From: Candidatus Peregrinibacteria bacterium
GTDB lineage: Bacteria; Patescibacteriota; Gracilibacteria; UBA1369; UBA12473
DNA length: 64,000 bases
Reading direction: 5' to 3'
NCBI GenBank assembly: GCA_018659585.1
Contig: JABJMC010000006.1
Span: forward strand, 1 to 64,000
Numbering within the stretch: position 1 is the stretch's first letter; each line of letters opens with the position of its first letter. The translations under genes were made by a program, and so were the position numbers. Positions 48,818-56,753 of the stretch are shown in pieces. The notes under the pieces are model-generated. The model was not told where the DNA came from. It saw only the letters and a list, made by a program, of their open reading frames with translations, and did not search any database.

Positions 48818-50005
48818 ATGGTTACTAAAGAAGATATTCAAAAAATCCTCGCAGGCTATGACTTAAACAATCTTACGATTGGAGTCTTAGGAGGTCACAG
48901 CGCTTTAGATGTTGCTAATGGCGCTAAAAAACATGGTTTTCGAACCGTTGCTGTCTGCCAAAAAAACCGCGCTAACACTTTTTCTAAATACTATAAAACG
49001 CGCGGGGATAAAGGCTGCATCGACGAGGTGATTTTGGTCGACAAGTTTGAAGATGTAACCAAAGAAGATGTCCAAAAACAGCTTCGTGAACTAAATACAA
49101 TTTTTATTCACAATCGCTATTTTTGGGTTTATTTTAATGATTTTGCAGATATAGAAGAGCGTTTTCAGGTTCCAATTTATGGACTTCGCCAAGGAGTAAA
49201 ATTAGAAGAACGCGATCAGCCGCTTAATCAGTATCATTTGCTAGAGAAGGCTGGGATTCGATTGCCAAAAATTCTTCGTGAAGGAGGTGAAGTACTAGAA
49301 AAAGAAGAGTTGAACAAGCGTTTGGAGCACCATTTTGTGAAAGAAAAAGGAGCTCCCATTTTAGTTAAAGCCAACGAAGCTACTCGCTCTTATGAACGAG
49401 CCTTTTTTGTGGCTACTACCGCTGCTGATTATTTTAAAAAAGCAGAGGAGATGGTGTCCGCCGGCATCACAACTCAAGAAAATGTTAATCAAGCTACCAT
49501 CGAAGAATTTGTTATTGGAGCGCACGTTAATTTGAATTTCTTCTACTCAGAACTTAACAACGAATTAGAACTCATGGGAACCGACTCTCGTCGCCAAACC
49601 AGTCTTGATGGGTTCTTACGATTAGATGGCAAAACCCAGACAGATTTATTAAATGGTGGTTACAAACCTTCTATGATCGAAACCGGGCACTTTGCCGTCA
49701 CCATGAAGGAATCTCTTTTGGAAAAAGCTTATGACATTGGTGAAAAGTTTGTAAAAACTATGAAAGAAACGGTGCCACCTGGCATGATTGGACCATTTGC
49801 CTTACAAGGCGCGGTGGCTGCTTATGAGGGAAGGGAAGAATTTGTGATTTTTGATGTTTCAATGCGTATTCCAGGTTCACCAGGAACTAAATACACTCCT
49901 TATTCTGGGTACATGTACGGCGAAAGCTTAAGTTATGGCGAACGAATTGCTATGGAAATCAAACAAGCAGTCGATGAAAATCGTCTCCCAGAAATCATCA
50001 CCTAA
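48818..50005 (+). CDS. PurP-like ATP-grasp ligase (copy 2)
   Basis: A 395-residue relative of the gene at 47234. Shared landmarks: TIGVLGGHSALDVANGAKKHGF at the start, a conserved FIHNRYFWVYF segment, APILVKANEATRSYERAFFV in the ATP-grasp core and the end IFDVSMRIPGSPGTKYTPYSG. The family includes PurP proper and archaeal PurP paralogues of unproven activity. Several active-site-like blocks differ from copy 1 (RIPGSPG instead of RIVAGTN), so it may have a different substrate or form a hetero-oligomer with copy 1. Confidence 0.85.
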   Translation: MVTKEDIQKILAGYDLNNLTIGVLGGHSALDVANGAKKHGFRTVAVCQKNRANTFSKYYKTRGDKGCIDEVILVDKFEDVTKEDVQKQLRELNTIFIHNRYFWVYFNDFADIEERFQVPIYGLRQGVKLEERDQPLNQYHLLEKAGIRLPKILREGGEVLEKEELNKRLEHHFVKEKGAPILVKANEATRSYERAFFVATTAADYFKKAEEMVSAGITTQENVNQATIEEFVIGAHVNLNFFYSELNNELELMGTDSRRQTSLDGFLRLDGKTQTDLLNGGYKPSMIETGHFAVTMKESLLEKAYDIGEKFVKTMKETVPPGMIGPFALQGAVAAYEGREEFVIFDVSMRIPGSPGTKYTPYSGYMYGESLSYGERIAMEIKQAVDENRLPEIIT

Positions 50006-50027
50006 ACATTCTTTAAACCCTCTCAAA

Positions 50028-50441
50028 ATGGAAGAAGAACCAGGCGTTATCGATTTTGAAACTCTTTGTGCTGACGACCCTGAACATTGTGATTTAATTA
50101 TGGAAGAAAAATTAAAAAGTGGAGTTTCACCACAAACCGATATGATTATGCCCGACGAGGTCACGATTGATCCAGAGTTACAACAACTCATGGAACTTCT
50201 TAGTAATCCGTGGGTGATGGCTGCTTTTGTAGCAATAACTATATGGGCAGCAGTTTGGAAAGGATTTGCCCTGTGGCGCGCTGCCAAAAACAGCCAACTA
50301 TACTGGTTTATTGCACTTTTAGTTGTGAATTCAATGGGAATTTTAGAAATTCTTTATTTATTTGTTTTTTCCAAAAAAACCACCAAAAAAACCACCAAAA
50401 AATCCAAGGCTAAAAAGTCTTCGGATCCAATAACAATTTAA
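50028..50441 (+). CDS. DUF5652-like small membrane protein
   Basis: A 137-residue protein with an acidic N-terminus of about 60 residues and two membrane helices. The characteristic string WKGFALWRAAKNSQLYWFIALLV then NSMGILEILYLF is followed by a Lys/Thr-rich tail with KKTTKKTTKK. This matches the DUF5652 family common in CPR genomes, function unknown. The ATG at 50028 is chosen because an in-frame ATG at 49935 lies inside the preceding gene. Confidence 0.82.
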   Translation: MEEEPGVIDFETLCADDPEHCDLIMEEKLKSGVSPQTDMIMPDEVTIDPELQQLMELLSNPWVMAAFVAITIWAAVWKGFALWRAAKNSQLYWFIALLVVNSMGILEILYLFVFSKKTTKKTTKKSKAKKSSDPITI

Positions 50442-50459
50442 TTTTTAACTCACTAAACT

Positions 50460-51641
50460 ATGGCTCACGAAGAAGAAGTTTTCCCAGAGCACGATCTCCC
50501 CACATCCCAAAATGATCAGGAAGAAGAAGGTCCGATTCCTCGCCCTGATATTGAAATGTATTACACGGATAAAGAAAATTTAGAGTTAGGTGTAAAAGAA
50601 GCCTTAGATGATTTAGAGGAAGAAGTTCTCAAAAATCCAGAAAGAATGACCCCCGAAGAATTAGCTGAAGCTGCTGATGATATGCGTGAAGGTGAAATTG
50701 AATATTTAGAACGTCAAAGCAAGCACGATGATCCTGAGGTAGCGGATCGCGCCAAATTTGTTTTGGAAATTAAGGAGGATATAGACGAACTTATTGATGA
50801 AGTTAATAAACATATAAAAAAAGGCGATCACGATATTGCTGAGAAGAAAATTCGTAAGTTCTTAGAAAAAACACATGAGACTTTAACAGAATCAAATGTT
50901 GAAGGGCCAGATGTAGATATGGCTTTAGGTCAGATGAAGTTATTGATTAACTTGGATCTTTCTCTAATTGAGGCCGAAGAAGAAAAACGTAGTGCTCTTT
51001 TGACCGTGCTTTCCACCGGGATTGATATTGTGCCGTTTGTTGGTGGTCTAAAAATGATGGGCGAAGGAGTTTATGGTGAAACGTTAGATGGGCAAAAAAT
51101 GTCCGGGACTAAACGGTTATTGCACATGGGAGAAGGAATGTTTTGGGAAGTAATTGATGTTGTGGCCTTAGTTGCTGCTCTAGGCTCCTTCGGGAGTGGA
51201 GGAGCGGTTGTAGAGGGCGGTGCCGCGGCTACAAAGATTGGACGCGCCGCGCACGGCGCAGAAGCTGTGGCCAAAGCTGCCAAAGGCGCCCGAGCTTTAG
51301 AAACCGCACCACGCGTTTCCAAGACCATGACTCGCACCGGCGCTCTCATGCGCAAACATGGTGTCTCCGGGTCTAAGGAAATGTATCGCGCGGGTCGCTT
51401 CTTAGTTGATAATCCAGCTGCAGAAAAAGTCGTTCAAAAAGGTTTTGAAAAAGGCTTTGAAAGACGCGCTGGCTCACAAACAAGAGCCGCCGGCGCTATT
51501 GCCGGAAAAGCCAAAGAAGCGCTCCAAAGCCACGAGGAACAAGTTCGTCTACTTGTAGAAATAAATGACGAACGTGAAAGATTGACTCGCATTTTGGACG
51601 ATATCGCTGCTAATATGCAGGCGCAACAAGCTGCTGAATAA
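50460..51641 (+). CDS. Large helical protein with a pre-toxin-TG-like segment
   Basis: A 393-residue orphan. Residues 1-180 are acidic and helical with coiled-coil potential. The middle reads DIVPFVGGLKMMGEGVYGETLDG, then TKRLLHMGEGMFWEVIDVVALVAAL, with the Gly/hydrophobic spacing of pre-toxin TG (PT-TG) linkers of polymorphic toxins. An Ala/Gly-rich hydrophobic helix follows. The C-terminal 140 residues are basic, Ala-rich and helical. No toxin domain or signal peptide is recognised, and no immunity gene is adjacent. The PT-TG similarity is only by eye. Confidence 0.7.
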   Translation: MAHEEEVFPEHDLPTSQNDQEEEGPIPRPDIEMYYTDKENLELGVKEALDDLEEEVLKNPERMTPEELAEAADDMREGEIEYLERQSKHDDPEVADRAKFVLEIKEDIDELIDEVNKHIKKGDHDIAEKKIRKFLEKTHETLTESNVEGPDVDMALGQMKLLINLDLSLIEAEEEKRSALLTVLSTGIDIVPFVGGLKMMGEGVYGETLDGQKMSGTKRLLHMGEGMFWEVIDVVALVAALGSFGSGGAVVEGGAAATKIGRAAHGAEAVAKAAKGARALETAPRVSKTMTRTGALMRKHGVSGSKEMYRAGRFLVDNPAAEKVVQKGFEKGFERRAGSQTRAAGAIAGKAKEALQSHEEQVRLLVEINDERERLTRILDDIAANMQAQQAAE

Positions 51642-51650
51642 TTTTAAATC

Positions 51651-52976
51651 ATGAAAGTACTCCTGTTAGCCGCTGGCCGCAGCCAGCGCGTCAAACCTAT
51701 TGCTGACAAAAATTTCTTACGATTCTGTGGGAAATATTTAATCCACCATCAAGTGGAGGCTCTAAATAAAGCTGGATTTAACGATATTATTTTAATTGGC
51801 GGGGCTCATAATTTAAAACAACTCAAAACCTTTGCCAAAGACTTTCAATCTCATCACAAAGATTGCACTATTAAAGTCGTGGAGCAAAAAGACTTAGACG
51901 CTGGCATGGCTGGCGCTGTTTTAAGTACCAAAAAACAGGTTAAAAAAGACGAGCCAATCTTGATAGTTAGTTCTAATGACGTGGTGGAGCAGGAGGCTTA
52001 CAAACTAATTTTTGACGCTGCTCAAAACGAATATTTTGAAAGCTGTCTTTTAGGTAAAAAAGTCACGGAATATTTCCCGGGTGGATATTTAGAGGTCGAT
52101 TCCCAGTGGCAAATTAAATCTATTATTGAAAAACCAGGAAAAGGTAAAGAGCCAAGTGATTTAGTAAATTTAGTACTTCATCTTCACAAAGATTCCCAAA
52201 GACTTTTCCGCTATTTAGAGGAAGCCCAAAGCAAAAAAGATGATTTATACGAAGTTGCTTTAGATAAAATGATGAAAAGCGGCGTAAAAATGCAAGCCAT
52301 CCCTTACGAAGGTTATTGGCAACCTATTAAATATCCATGGCACGTTATCGAAGTTGCTAAACATTTCTTTGAGTTAGCGCCTAAGCACATTGCCCCATCC
52401 GCAATAATTGGCAAAAGAGTTACTATTTCGGGCGAAGTTTTCATCGAGGAAGGCGCCAAAGTTTTTGACGGGGCTACGATCATTGGGCCCGCTTATATTG
52501 GACGAAATTCCGTGGTAGCAACCAATGCCTTGGTGCGTGATTCTTATGTTGGCGAAGAGTGTGTAATTGGATTTGCAAGCGAGGTAGCTCGTAGTTTTGT
52601 TGGTGATCATGTTTGGACTCATTCAAATTATATTGGTGACAGTATTATTGGAAGCAATGTTTCGTTTGGAGCGGGGAGTGTTACGGGAAATCTTCGTTTT
52701 GATGAGGCTAATGTAAACGTGAATATTAAAGATGAAAAAATGGATTCTGGAACTCCTAAATTAGGTTTAATTACTGGCGATAATATTCGAGTAGGAGTTA
52801 ACACCAGTTTTATGCCTGGGATCAAAATTGGTAGTGATTGTTTGATTGGCGCTGGCTTAGTTATTAATCAAGACATCCCAAATAAAAGTTTTGCTCGTGG
52901 TCAAATAAACCTCGAAATTTCTCCTAATAAAATGGAAAAACTTCCGTCACGCGAGAATTTGAAAAAAAAGTTATGA
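51651..52976 (+). CDS. Sugar-1-phosphate nucleotidylyltransferase with left-handed beta-helix (GlmU-like)
   Basis: A 441-residue protein. The N-terminal nucleotidyltransferase has VLLLAAGRSQRVKPIADKNF (3-22), VVEQKDLDAGMAGAVLS and VSSNDVV. From about 245 hexapeptide repeats follow (IGKRVTISGEVFIEEGAKVFDG and similar), including SNYIGDSIIGSNVSFGAGSVTGN. This is the layout of archaeal bifunctional sugar-phosphate nucleotidylyltransferase/acetyltransferases and GlmU. UDP-GlcNAc synthesis is possible, but the acetyltransferase residues cannot be confirmed by eye. It overlaps the following GT2 (ATGA). Confidence 0.88.
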   Translation: MKVLLLAAGRSQRVKPIADKNFLRFCGKYLIHHQVEALNKAGFNDIILIGGAHNLKQLKTFAKDFQSHHKDCTIKVVEQKDLDAGMAGAVLSTKKQVKKDEPILIVSSNDVVEQEAYKLIFDAAQNEYFESCLLGKKVTEYFPGGYLEVDSQWQIKSIIEKPGKGKEPSDLVNLVLHLHKDSQRLFRYLEEAQSKKDDLYEVALDKMMKSGVKMQAIPYEGYWQPIKYPWHVIEVAKHFFELAPKHIAPSAIIGKRVTISGEVFIEEGAKVFDGATIIGPAYIGRNSVVATNALVRDSYVGEECVIGFASEVARSFVGDHVWTHSNYIGDSIIGSNVSFGAGSVTGNLRFDEANVNVNIKDEKMDSGTPKLGLITGDNIRVGVNTSFMPGIKIGSDCLIGAGLVINQDIPNKSFARGQINLEISPNKMEKLPSRENLKKKL

Positions 52977-53782
52977 CACCCAAAGTCTCGATCATTATAG
53001 TGAACTATAATCACAAATATTTTCCTAAAATGTGTGTGGAAGCGATCGAGCGTAGTCAAACAGATTTTGAATACGAAATTATAGTAGTAGACAATGGTTC
53101 CATTGATGAAAGCCTTCCCAAATTACGCGAATTACAGAAAGAAAAACGCATTCAACTTATTGAATCCAAGAAAAATTTAGGTTATGGCCAGGCAAATAAT
53201 TTAGGCGTAGAAAAAGCCAAAGGCGAATTTGTGATTATTTCTAATCCCGACATTTTTGTAAAAGAAGACACCATGCAAAAATTAGTGGATTATTTAGAAC
53301 ATCATTCCGAGATTGGATTATTAGGGCCCAGGCTTCGTTATTACAATGGCGAAATTCAAGAATCTTGTCGTCGCCATATGACGTTTTTTGATCTAATTAT
53401 TAAGCGAACTTTTCTCAAAAAACTTCCTCGCTATAAAAAACGTTTAAAACGTTATTTAATGCATGATTACGATCACAAAACTATTCAAGAGGTAGAACTA
53501 ATTACTGGCGCTTATTTTGTGATGAAAAAAGATGTCTACGAGGAGGTAAAAGGCTTTGATCCACGCTTTTTTCTATTTATGGAGGATTACGATCTTTGCT
53601 TGAAACTTATTCAAAAAGGTTACAAGATCATCTATTTCCCATTGACCGAAGCCGAGCATTATCATAAAAGATTATCTAGTGGCAGTGTTTTCCACTTACT
53701 AGGACGTCGGGTCTTTTGGATCCATGTCTCAAGTGCTCTCAAGTACTTCTGGAAATGGCGCCATTTCAAATCTCATATTTAA
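52973..53782 (+). CDS. GT2 glycosyltransferase (rhamnosyltransferase-like)
   Basis: A 269-residue GT-A enzyme: VSIIIVNYNHKYFPKMC, VVDNGSIDES, ESKKNLGYGQANNLGV, the DxD-like SNPDIFV and the catalytic FFLFMEDYDLCLKL. It is like the GT2 at 3940 but lacks that protein's insert, giving a useful local comparison: here the loop before MEDYDL is short. Coupled by ATGA to the nucleotidyltransferase gene, whose product may supply its donor. Confidence 0.92.
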   Translation: MTPKVSIIIVNYNHKYFPKMCVEAIERSQTDFEYEIIVVDNGSIDESLPKLRELQKEKRIQLIESKKNLGYGQANNLGVEKAKGEFVIISNPDIFVKEDTMQKLVDYLEHHSEIGLLGPRLRYYNGEIQESCRRHMTFFDLIIKRTFLKKLPRYKKRLKRYLMHDYDHKTIQEVELITGAYFVMKKDVYEEVKGFDPRFFLFMEDYDLCLKLIQKGYKIIYFPLTEAEHYHKRLSSGSVFHLLGRRVFWIHVSSALKYFWKWRHFKSHI

Positions 53783-53793
53783 CTTAAAAAATC

Positions 53794-54405
53794 ATGAAAC
53801 TTCTCACCAAAACTTTTGTCGGAATTTTTCTAACTCTCTTTTTAGCTAGTTGCGTTAGTAGTGAATCTGATTATTACACTATGCAGACTTTTGATGACGA
53901 GCCAAGCTACAATATTGTCGAAATGAAAACCACAGATCCTTTTGGGGAAACATTTAGTTTTTTGTTTGCTAAAGACGCTTGGGTAATAGAGGAATGGCCA
54001 GCCGAAGAAGCTCCGGCTCGCGTGGTCTTAGTTCATACAGCTTACGAAGATCGTTCCTGTTATTTGTTGCCGGGAAGTATTGGGACTGGTGGTGAAGAAG
54101 GACAACAATTAGTAGAAGGAGTGCTTATAACTTCTAATGGCACTGCCAAAAAATTAGATATCTACAGTTCTTCTGGTGACAAAATTAAGCAAATTATTGG
54201 CTACGAAGTAGACGGCATCCCTTATATTTTTGAAATAAATCTCCCGGTTTCCGAGCCTGAACAATGTCAACAGGATGCTCAAATAGTAAACGCTTCATTT
54301 AAGATCGTTGGCGCAGAGGAGGAGATTCCCGAAGCACTGGATTCAGTTGTTGAATCAATTGAAGAAGTTGCCGAAGTTGAAGAGGAAGAACCTACTGTTC
54401 AATAG
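53794..54405 (+). CDS. Predicted lipoprotein
   Basis: A 203-residue exported protein with a short basic N-terminus, a hydrophobic core and a lipobox LASC (Cys20), so lipidation and cleavage by LspA are expected. The mature part is rich in acidic and aromatic residues and ends in a Glu/Val-rich stretch (EEVAEVEEEEPTV), reminiscent of the acidic tail at the left edge. No known domain. Its end overlaps the convergent ferredoxin gene by 14 bases. Confidence 0.85.
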   Translation: MKLLTKTFVGIFLTLFLASCVSSESDYYTMQTFDDEPSYNIVEMKTTDPFGETFSFLFAKDAWVIEEWPAEEAPARVVLVHTAYEDRSCYLLPGSIGTGGEEGQQLVEGVLITSNGTAKKLDIYSSSGDKIKQIIGYEVDGIPYIFEINLPVSEPEQCQQDAQIVNASFKIVGAEEEIPEALDSVVESIEEVAEVEEEEPTVQ

Positions 54406-54670
54406 TGCAATCGCCCTTAATTTTACACTGACAAGCTAAGCGATGTTCACCATCTGCTTTGCCCATGGCTTTTAAAGTTTGGGCTTCGTGTTCAGTTTCT
54501 TCAGTTAAACCCTCTTTGTTTTCAGAGACTTTAATTAAACAAGTCCCACAAATTCCATTTTCACAGCCATAAGGAATAGGCCAACCATTTTTTTGAGTTA
54601 CATCACGTAGTTCAGCTCCTTCATCAGCGTCAACTGATTGTCCAGTATTTTGAAATGTTACTTTTGGCAT
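54392..54670 (-). CDS. Plant-type 2Fe-2S ferredoxin
   Basis: A 92-residue electron carrier. The cluster Cys are in YGCENGICGTCLIKV (Cys36, Cys41, Cys44) with the fourth in RLACQCK (Cys80), the usual C-x4-C-x2-C...C order. The sequence is the short bacterial form. It may serve the 2-oxoacid oxidoreductase or the DHODH-like enzyme in this window, but those commonly use 4Fe-4S ferredoxins. Confidence 0.92.
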   Translation of the reverse strand: MPKVTFQNTGQSVDADEGAELRDVTQKNGWPIPYGCENGICGTCLIKVSENKEGLTEETEHEAQTLKAMGKADGEHRLACQCKIKGDCTIEQ

Positions 54671-54722
54671 TTTTTAAATATTTAGAAGTTAGTGGCTGTA
54701 TATTATCATAAATTAATTTAAT

Positions 54723-54871
54723 AAAAAGAGAGGTTGCTTGGCCCTTAAGTACCGGTAGTTGGTCGCTCCAGCGGCGACCACTACCTGCATTCTCGCGGGA
54801 TTGCTCCCTGCGGGAGACCAAGCCAATCCCGCTCCGAAAGCTACTTAAGACCTCAAACAACCTCTTCTTTT
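54723..54871. repeat. Palindromic multi-hairpin element, copy B, intergenic
   Basis: Terminal inverted repeats AAAAGAGAGGTTG and CAACCTCTTCTTTT (one-base offset) enclose inner helices. These are TTAAGTA/TACTTAA, GGTCGC/GCGACC (54761-54766 with 54774-54779, loop TCCAGCG) and CTCCC/GGGAG (54804-54808 with 54812-54816). The last is capped inside a perfect 9-bp stem, GCGGGATTG/CAATCCCGC (54795-54803 with 54824-54832). It matches copy A in order and loop sequence. It fills most of the 255-base gap between the ferredoxin and DJ-1 genes; I see no gene or clear promoter in the rest. Confidence 0.87.
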
Positions 54872-54925
54872 CATCTAATCTATGAGATAATACCTTCATA
54901 AAGTTAAAAAATAACCTCAAAATTC

Positions 54926-55426
54926 ATGGCTAATGTTTTGCTAATTATTTCTCCTCAAGACTATCAAGATAAAGAGTACAGTGACACCAAAGCCGCGTTA
55001 GAGGCAGCCGATCATATTGTATTCACAGCTAGTACCGTTGAAAAAGCTCATGGAAAATTAGGGGGCATAGTAGAATGTGATGCTCTAATGTACGAGGCTA
55101 ATGCCGAGGATTATGATGCCGTAGTTTTTATTGGGGGGACAGGGTGTTTTGAATATTTTGAGGATGATGCCGCGCATAGCGTTGCCAAAGATTTTTACGA
55201 GGCTGGTAAATTAACCTGCGCTATTTGTGCTGCCCCTGGAATTCTCGCTAATTGTGGTTTGCTTGACGGGAAAGAAGCCACTTGCTGGCCTGGCGAAGAA
55301 AATCACATTCAAGAAAAAGGCGCTAAATACACCGCCACACCTGTTCAACGCGATGGATTAATTATTACTGGTAACGGACCCGAGGCTGCCCATGAATTTG
55401 GACAAACCATTGCTGACGCCCTTTAG
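54926..55426 (+). CDS. DJ-1/PfpI family protein
   Basis: A 166-residue class I glutamine amidotransferase-like protein. VVFIGGTGC leads to the nucleophile elbow AICAAPGILANCG with Cys101, and Glu17 is well placed as its partner. Family members include deglycases, glyoxalases and intracellular proteases; which applies is not readable. A -10-like GATAAT lies about 40 bases upstream, but the promoter is unclear. Monocistronic by position. Confidence 0.9.
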   Translation: MANVLLIISPQDYQDKEYSDTKAALEAADHIVFTASTVEKAHGKLGGIVECDALMYEANAEDYDAVVFIGGTGCFEYFEDDAAHSVAKDFYEAGKLTCAICAAPGILANCGLLDGKEATCWPGEENHIQEKGAKYTATPVQRDGLIITGNGPEAAHEFGQTIADAL

Positions 55427-55432
55427 TAGCTC

Positions 55433-55461
55433 TTGTCAAGAAGGGGTAAAAATGCTATAAT
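55433..55461 (+). promoter_or_regulatory. Strong promoter upstream of the 55485 gene
   Basis: TTGTCA (55433-55438), a 17-base spacer and a perfect extended -10, TGCTATAAT (TATAAT at 55456-55461). This is among the best promoters in the window, starting 7 bases after the DJ-1 stop codon. Confidence 0.85.
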
Positions 55462-55484
55462 AACAAGAAATAAAAACAAAAACC

Positions 55485-55811
55485 ATGAGTGATCTTTTTA
55501 TAAAAACCATCAAAGAGGCAGTTTTTTTAAAGCCAGAATGGCGTGAAAAATTGCTTAGTTTTAATGACAAAATTACTCCTGAACAAGAACAAAAAATTAT
55601 TGAATTAGTAAACAACGCTAGGGAGCAGTACGAAACAGCGATTTTAAACATGAACGAAGAAAGTAATGCTGCTAACAAAAAGTATTTAAAAGGCATGGAA
55701 GATTTCTTCCGCCACGACGTCCCAGCCGCCATGAAAAAAGTCGAACAAAAATCACAAGATAAAGAAGAAGAGGAATTAGAAGGGATTCTTACTGATTTAG
55801 AAAAAATTTAA
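55485..55811 (+). CDS. Hypothetical helical protein of 108 residues
   Basis: Not recognised. It is soluble, wholly helical in appearance and highly charged: LKPEWREKLLSFNDKITPEQEQKI, then ANKKYLKGMEDFFRHDVP and an acidic C-terminus KEEEELEGILTDLEKI. No Cys or membrane helix. A strong promoter precedes it and the next orphan starts 9 bases on. Confidence 0.75.
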   Translation: MSDLFIKTIKEAVFLKPEWREKLLSFNDKITPEQEQKIIELVNNAREQYETAILNMNEESNAANKKYLKGMEDFFRHDVPAAMKKVEQKSQDKEEEELEGILTDLEKI

Positions 55812-55820
55812 TTAATAATT

Positions 55821-56705
55821 ATGGGAGTAGAAGATCGCCCACAACCAGAAGTTATAGACTCACCAGATTCATCAATAGATGATGGACAAGTGGAAGTAGT
55901 TACCGAGCAAAACTTAGATAGCGCTCGCGAAACAATGCGAGATCGGATAGCTAATTTATATGAAGATGTGAGTGAAAGTGATCATGAAATTGCTGATGAA
56001 TTAAAGAGCGAATTAGATAGTCTGGCTTATAATTTAGTGGATGTTAACGAACAAGAATTGGAGGCAATATTAGAAAGAACTGAGTCTGCCTTAACTACAA
56101 TTGAAGCCACTTTTCAAGGTGGCTTAGAGGAAGTTTTAGGCGAAGAGTTAGGCTCAGAGGAAATAGTTGATCGAAAACCATTAAGATCGCGACGAGCCGA
56201 GAGAGTTAGGCAAAAACCTGAGGACCCAGTAAAAACAGCTCAAGCTCTTCAACATATAGAAGAAATGAGTGGTGGGAATTGGAAAAAAATAGATGAAAGG
56301 TATAGAGAATTTGCCGAACTTTTAGATAAAGGAGGCGTAAAATTAGGAGATGATAAAATAGCTCTTGCTCACGAACGTGGCATTCAGGCCGCTCGGAATT
56401 TAGGTAATCTTGGTGACGCTAAAGAACGATACGAAGCTGCTGGCCAGCTTGATGGTGCCGAGAAAATAGGGCAAACCATTGGAATTGTAAGTTTGAAAGT
56501 CTCTCCTTCCGAAGTAAGTGGTGAAGAAATTTTAAAGCCTAGTTTGATGCCTTTTGATCCTACTTTAAGAAACAACATCAGTGTGGCTCAAGCAGCTTTA
56601 CAAGAGAGAGGGTCTTATCAAGGATCTTTGCCCGTTGGAACCTATGATTTTGGTGGTCAAACTCTTCAAGTTGAGAGTGGAGGAGAGTATAAAATGAGAG
56701 GTTGA
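55821..56705 (+). CDS. Hypothetical acidic helical protein of 294 residues
   Basis: Not recognised. Residues 1-120 are strongly acidic and helical. A basic patch RSRRAERVRQKP (about 122-133) follows. Then come helices with TPR-like spacing (NLGNLGDAKERYEAAGQLDGAEKIG) and a beta-rich C-terminus, PVGTYDFGGQTLQVESGGEYKM. Its TGA lies inside the -35 box of the next promoter. With its neighbours it forms a block of unknown genes ending in a calpain-like protease, so a substrate or partner role is conceivable. Confidence 0.75.
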   Translation: MGVEDRPQPEVIDSPDSSIDDGQVEVVTEQNLDSARETMRDRIANLYEDVSESDHEIADELKSELDSLAYNLVDVNEQELEAILERTESALTTIEATFQGGLEEVLGEELGSEEIVDRKPLRSRRAERVRQKPEDPVKTAQALQHIEEMSGGNWKKIDERYREFAELLDKGGVKLGDDKIALAHERGIQAARNLGNLGDAKERYEAAGQLDGAEKIGQTIGIVSLKVSPSEVSGEEILKPSLMPFDPTLRNNISVAQAALQERGSYQGSLPVGTYDFGGQTLQVESGGEYKMRG

Positions 56706-56730
56706 CAAAATCCATTAAATAAGGCACAAT
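56702..56730 (+). promoter_or_regulatory. Promoter of the calpain-like protease gene
   Basis: TTGACA (56702-56707), a 17-base spacer and CACAAT (56725-56730). The sequence around the -10 (TAAATAAGGCACAATAA) closely resembles that of the promoter at 61497. Confidence 0.6.
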
Positions 56731-56753
56731 AACATCCTTATTTAATTTTCCCC

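Noticed and set aside
54630-54920. Minus-strand ORF of 96 codons upstream of the ferredoxin
   Set aside because: It runs through palindromic element B and overlaps the ferredoxin start in another frame; no homology or ribosome-binding site.
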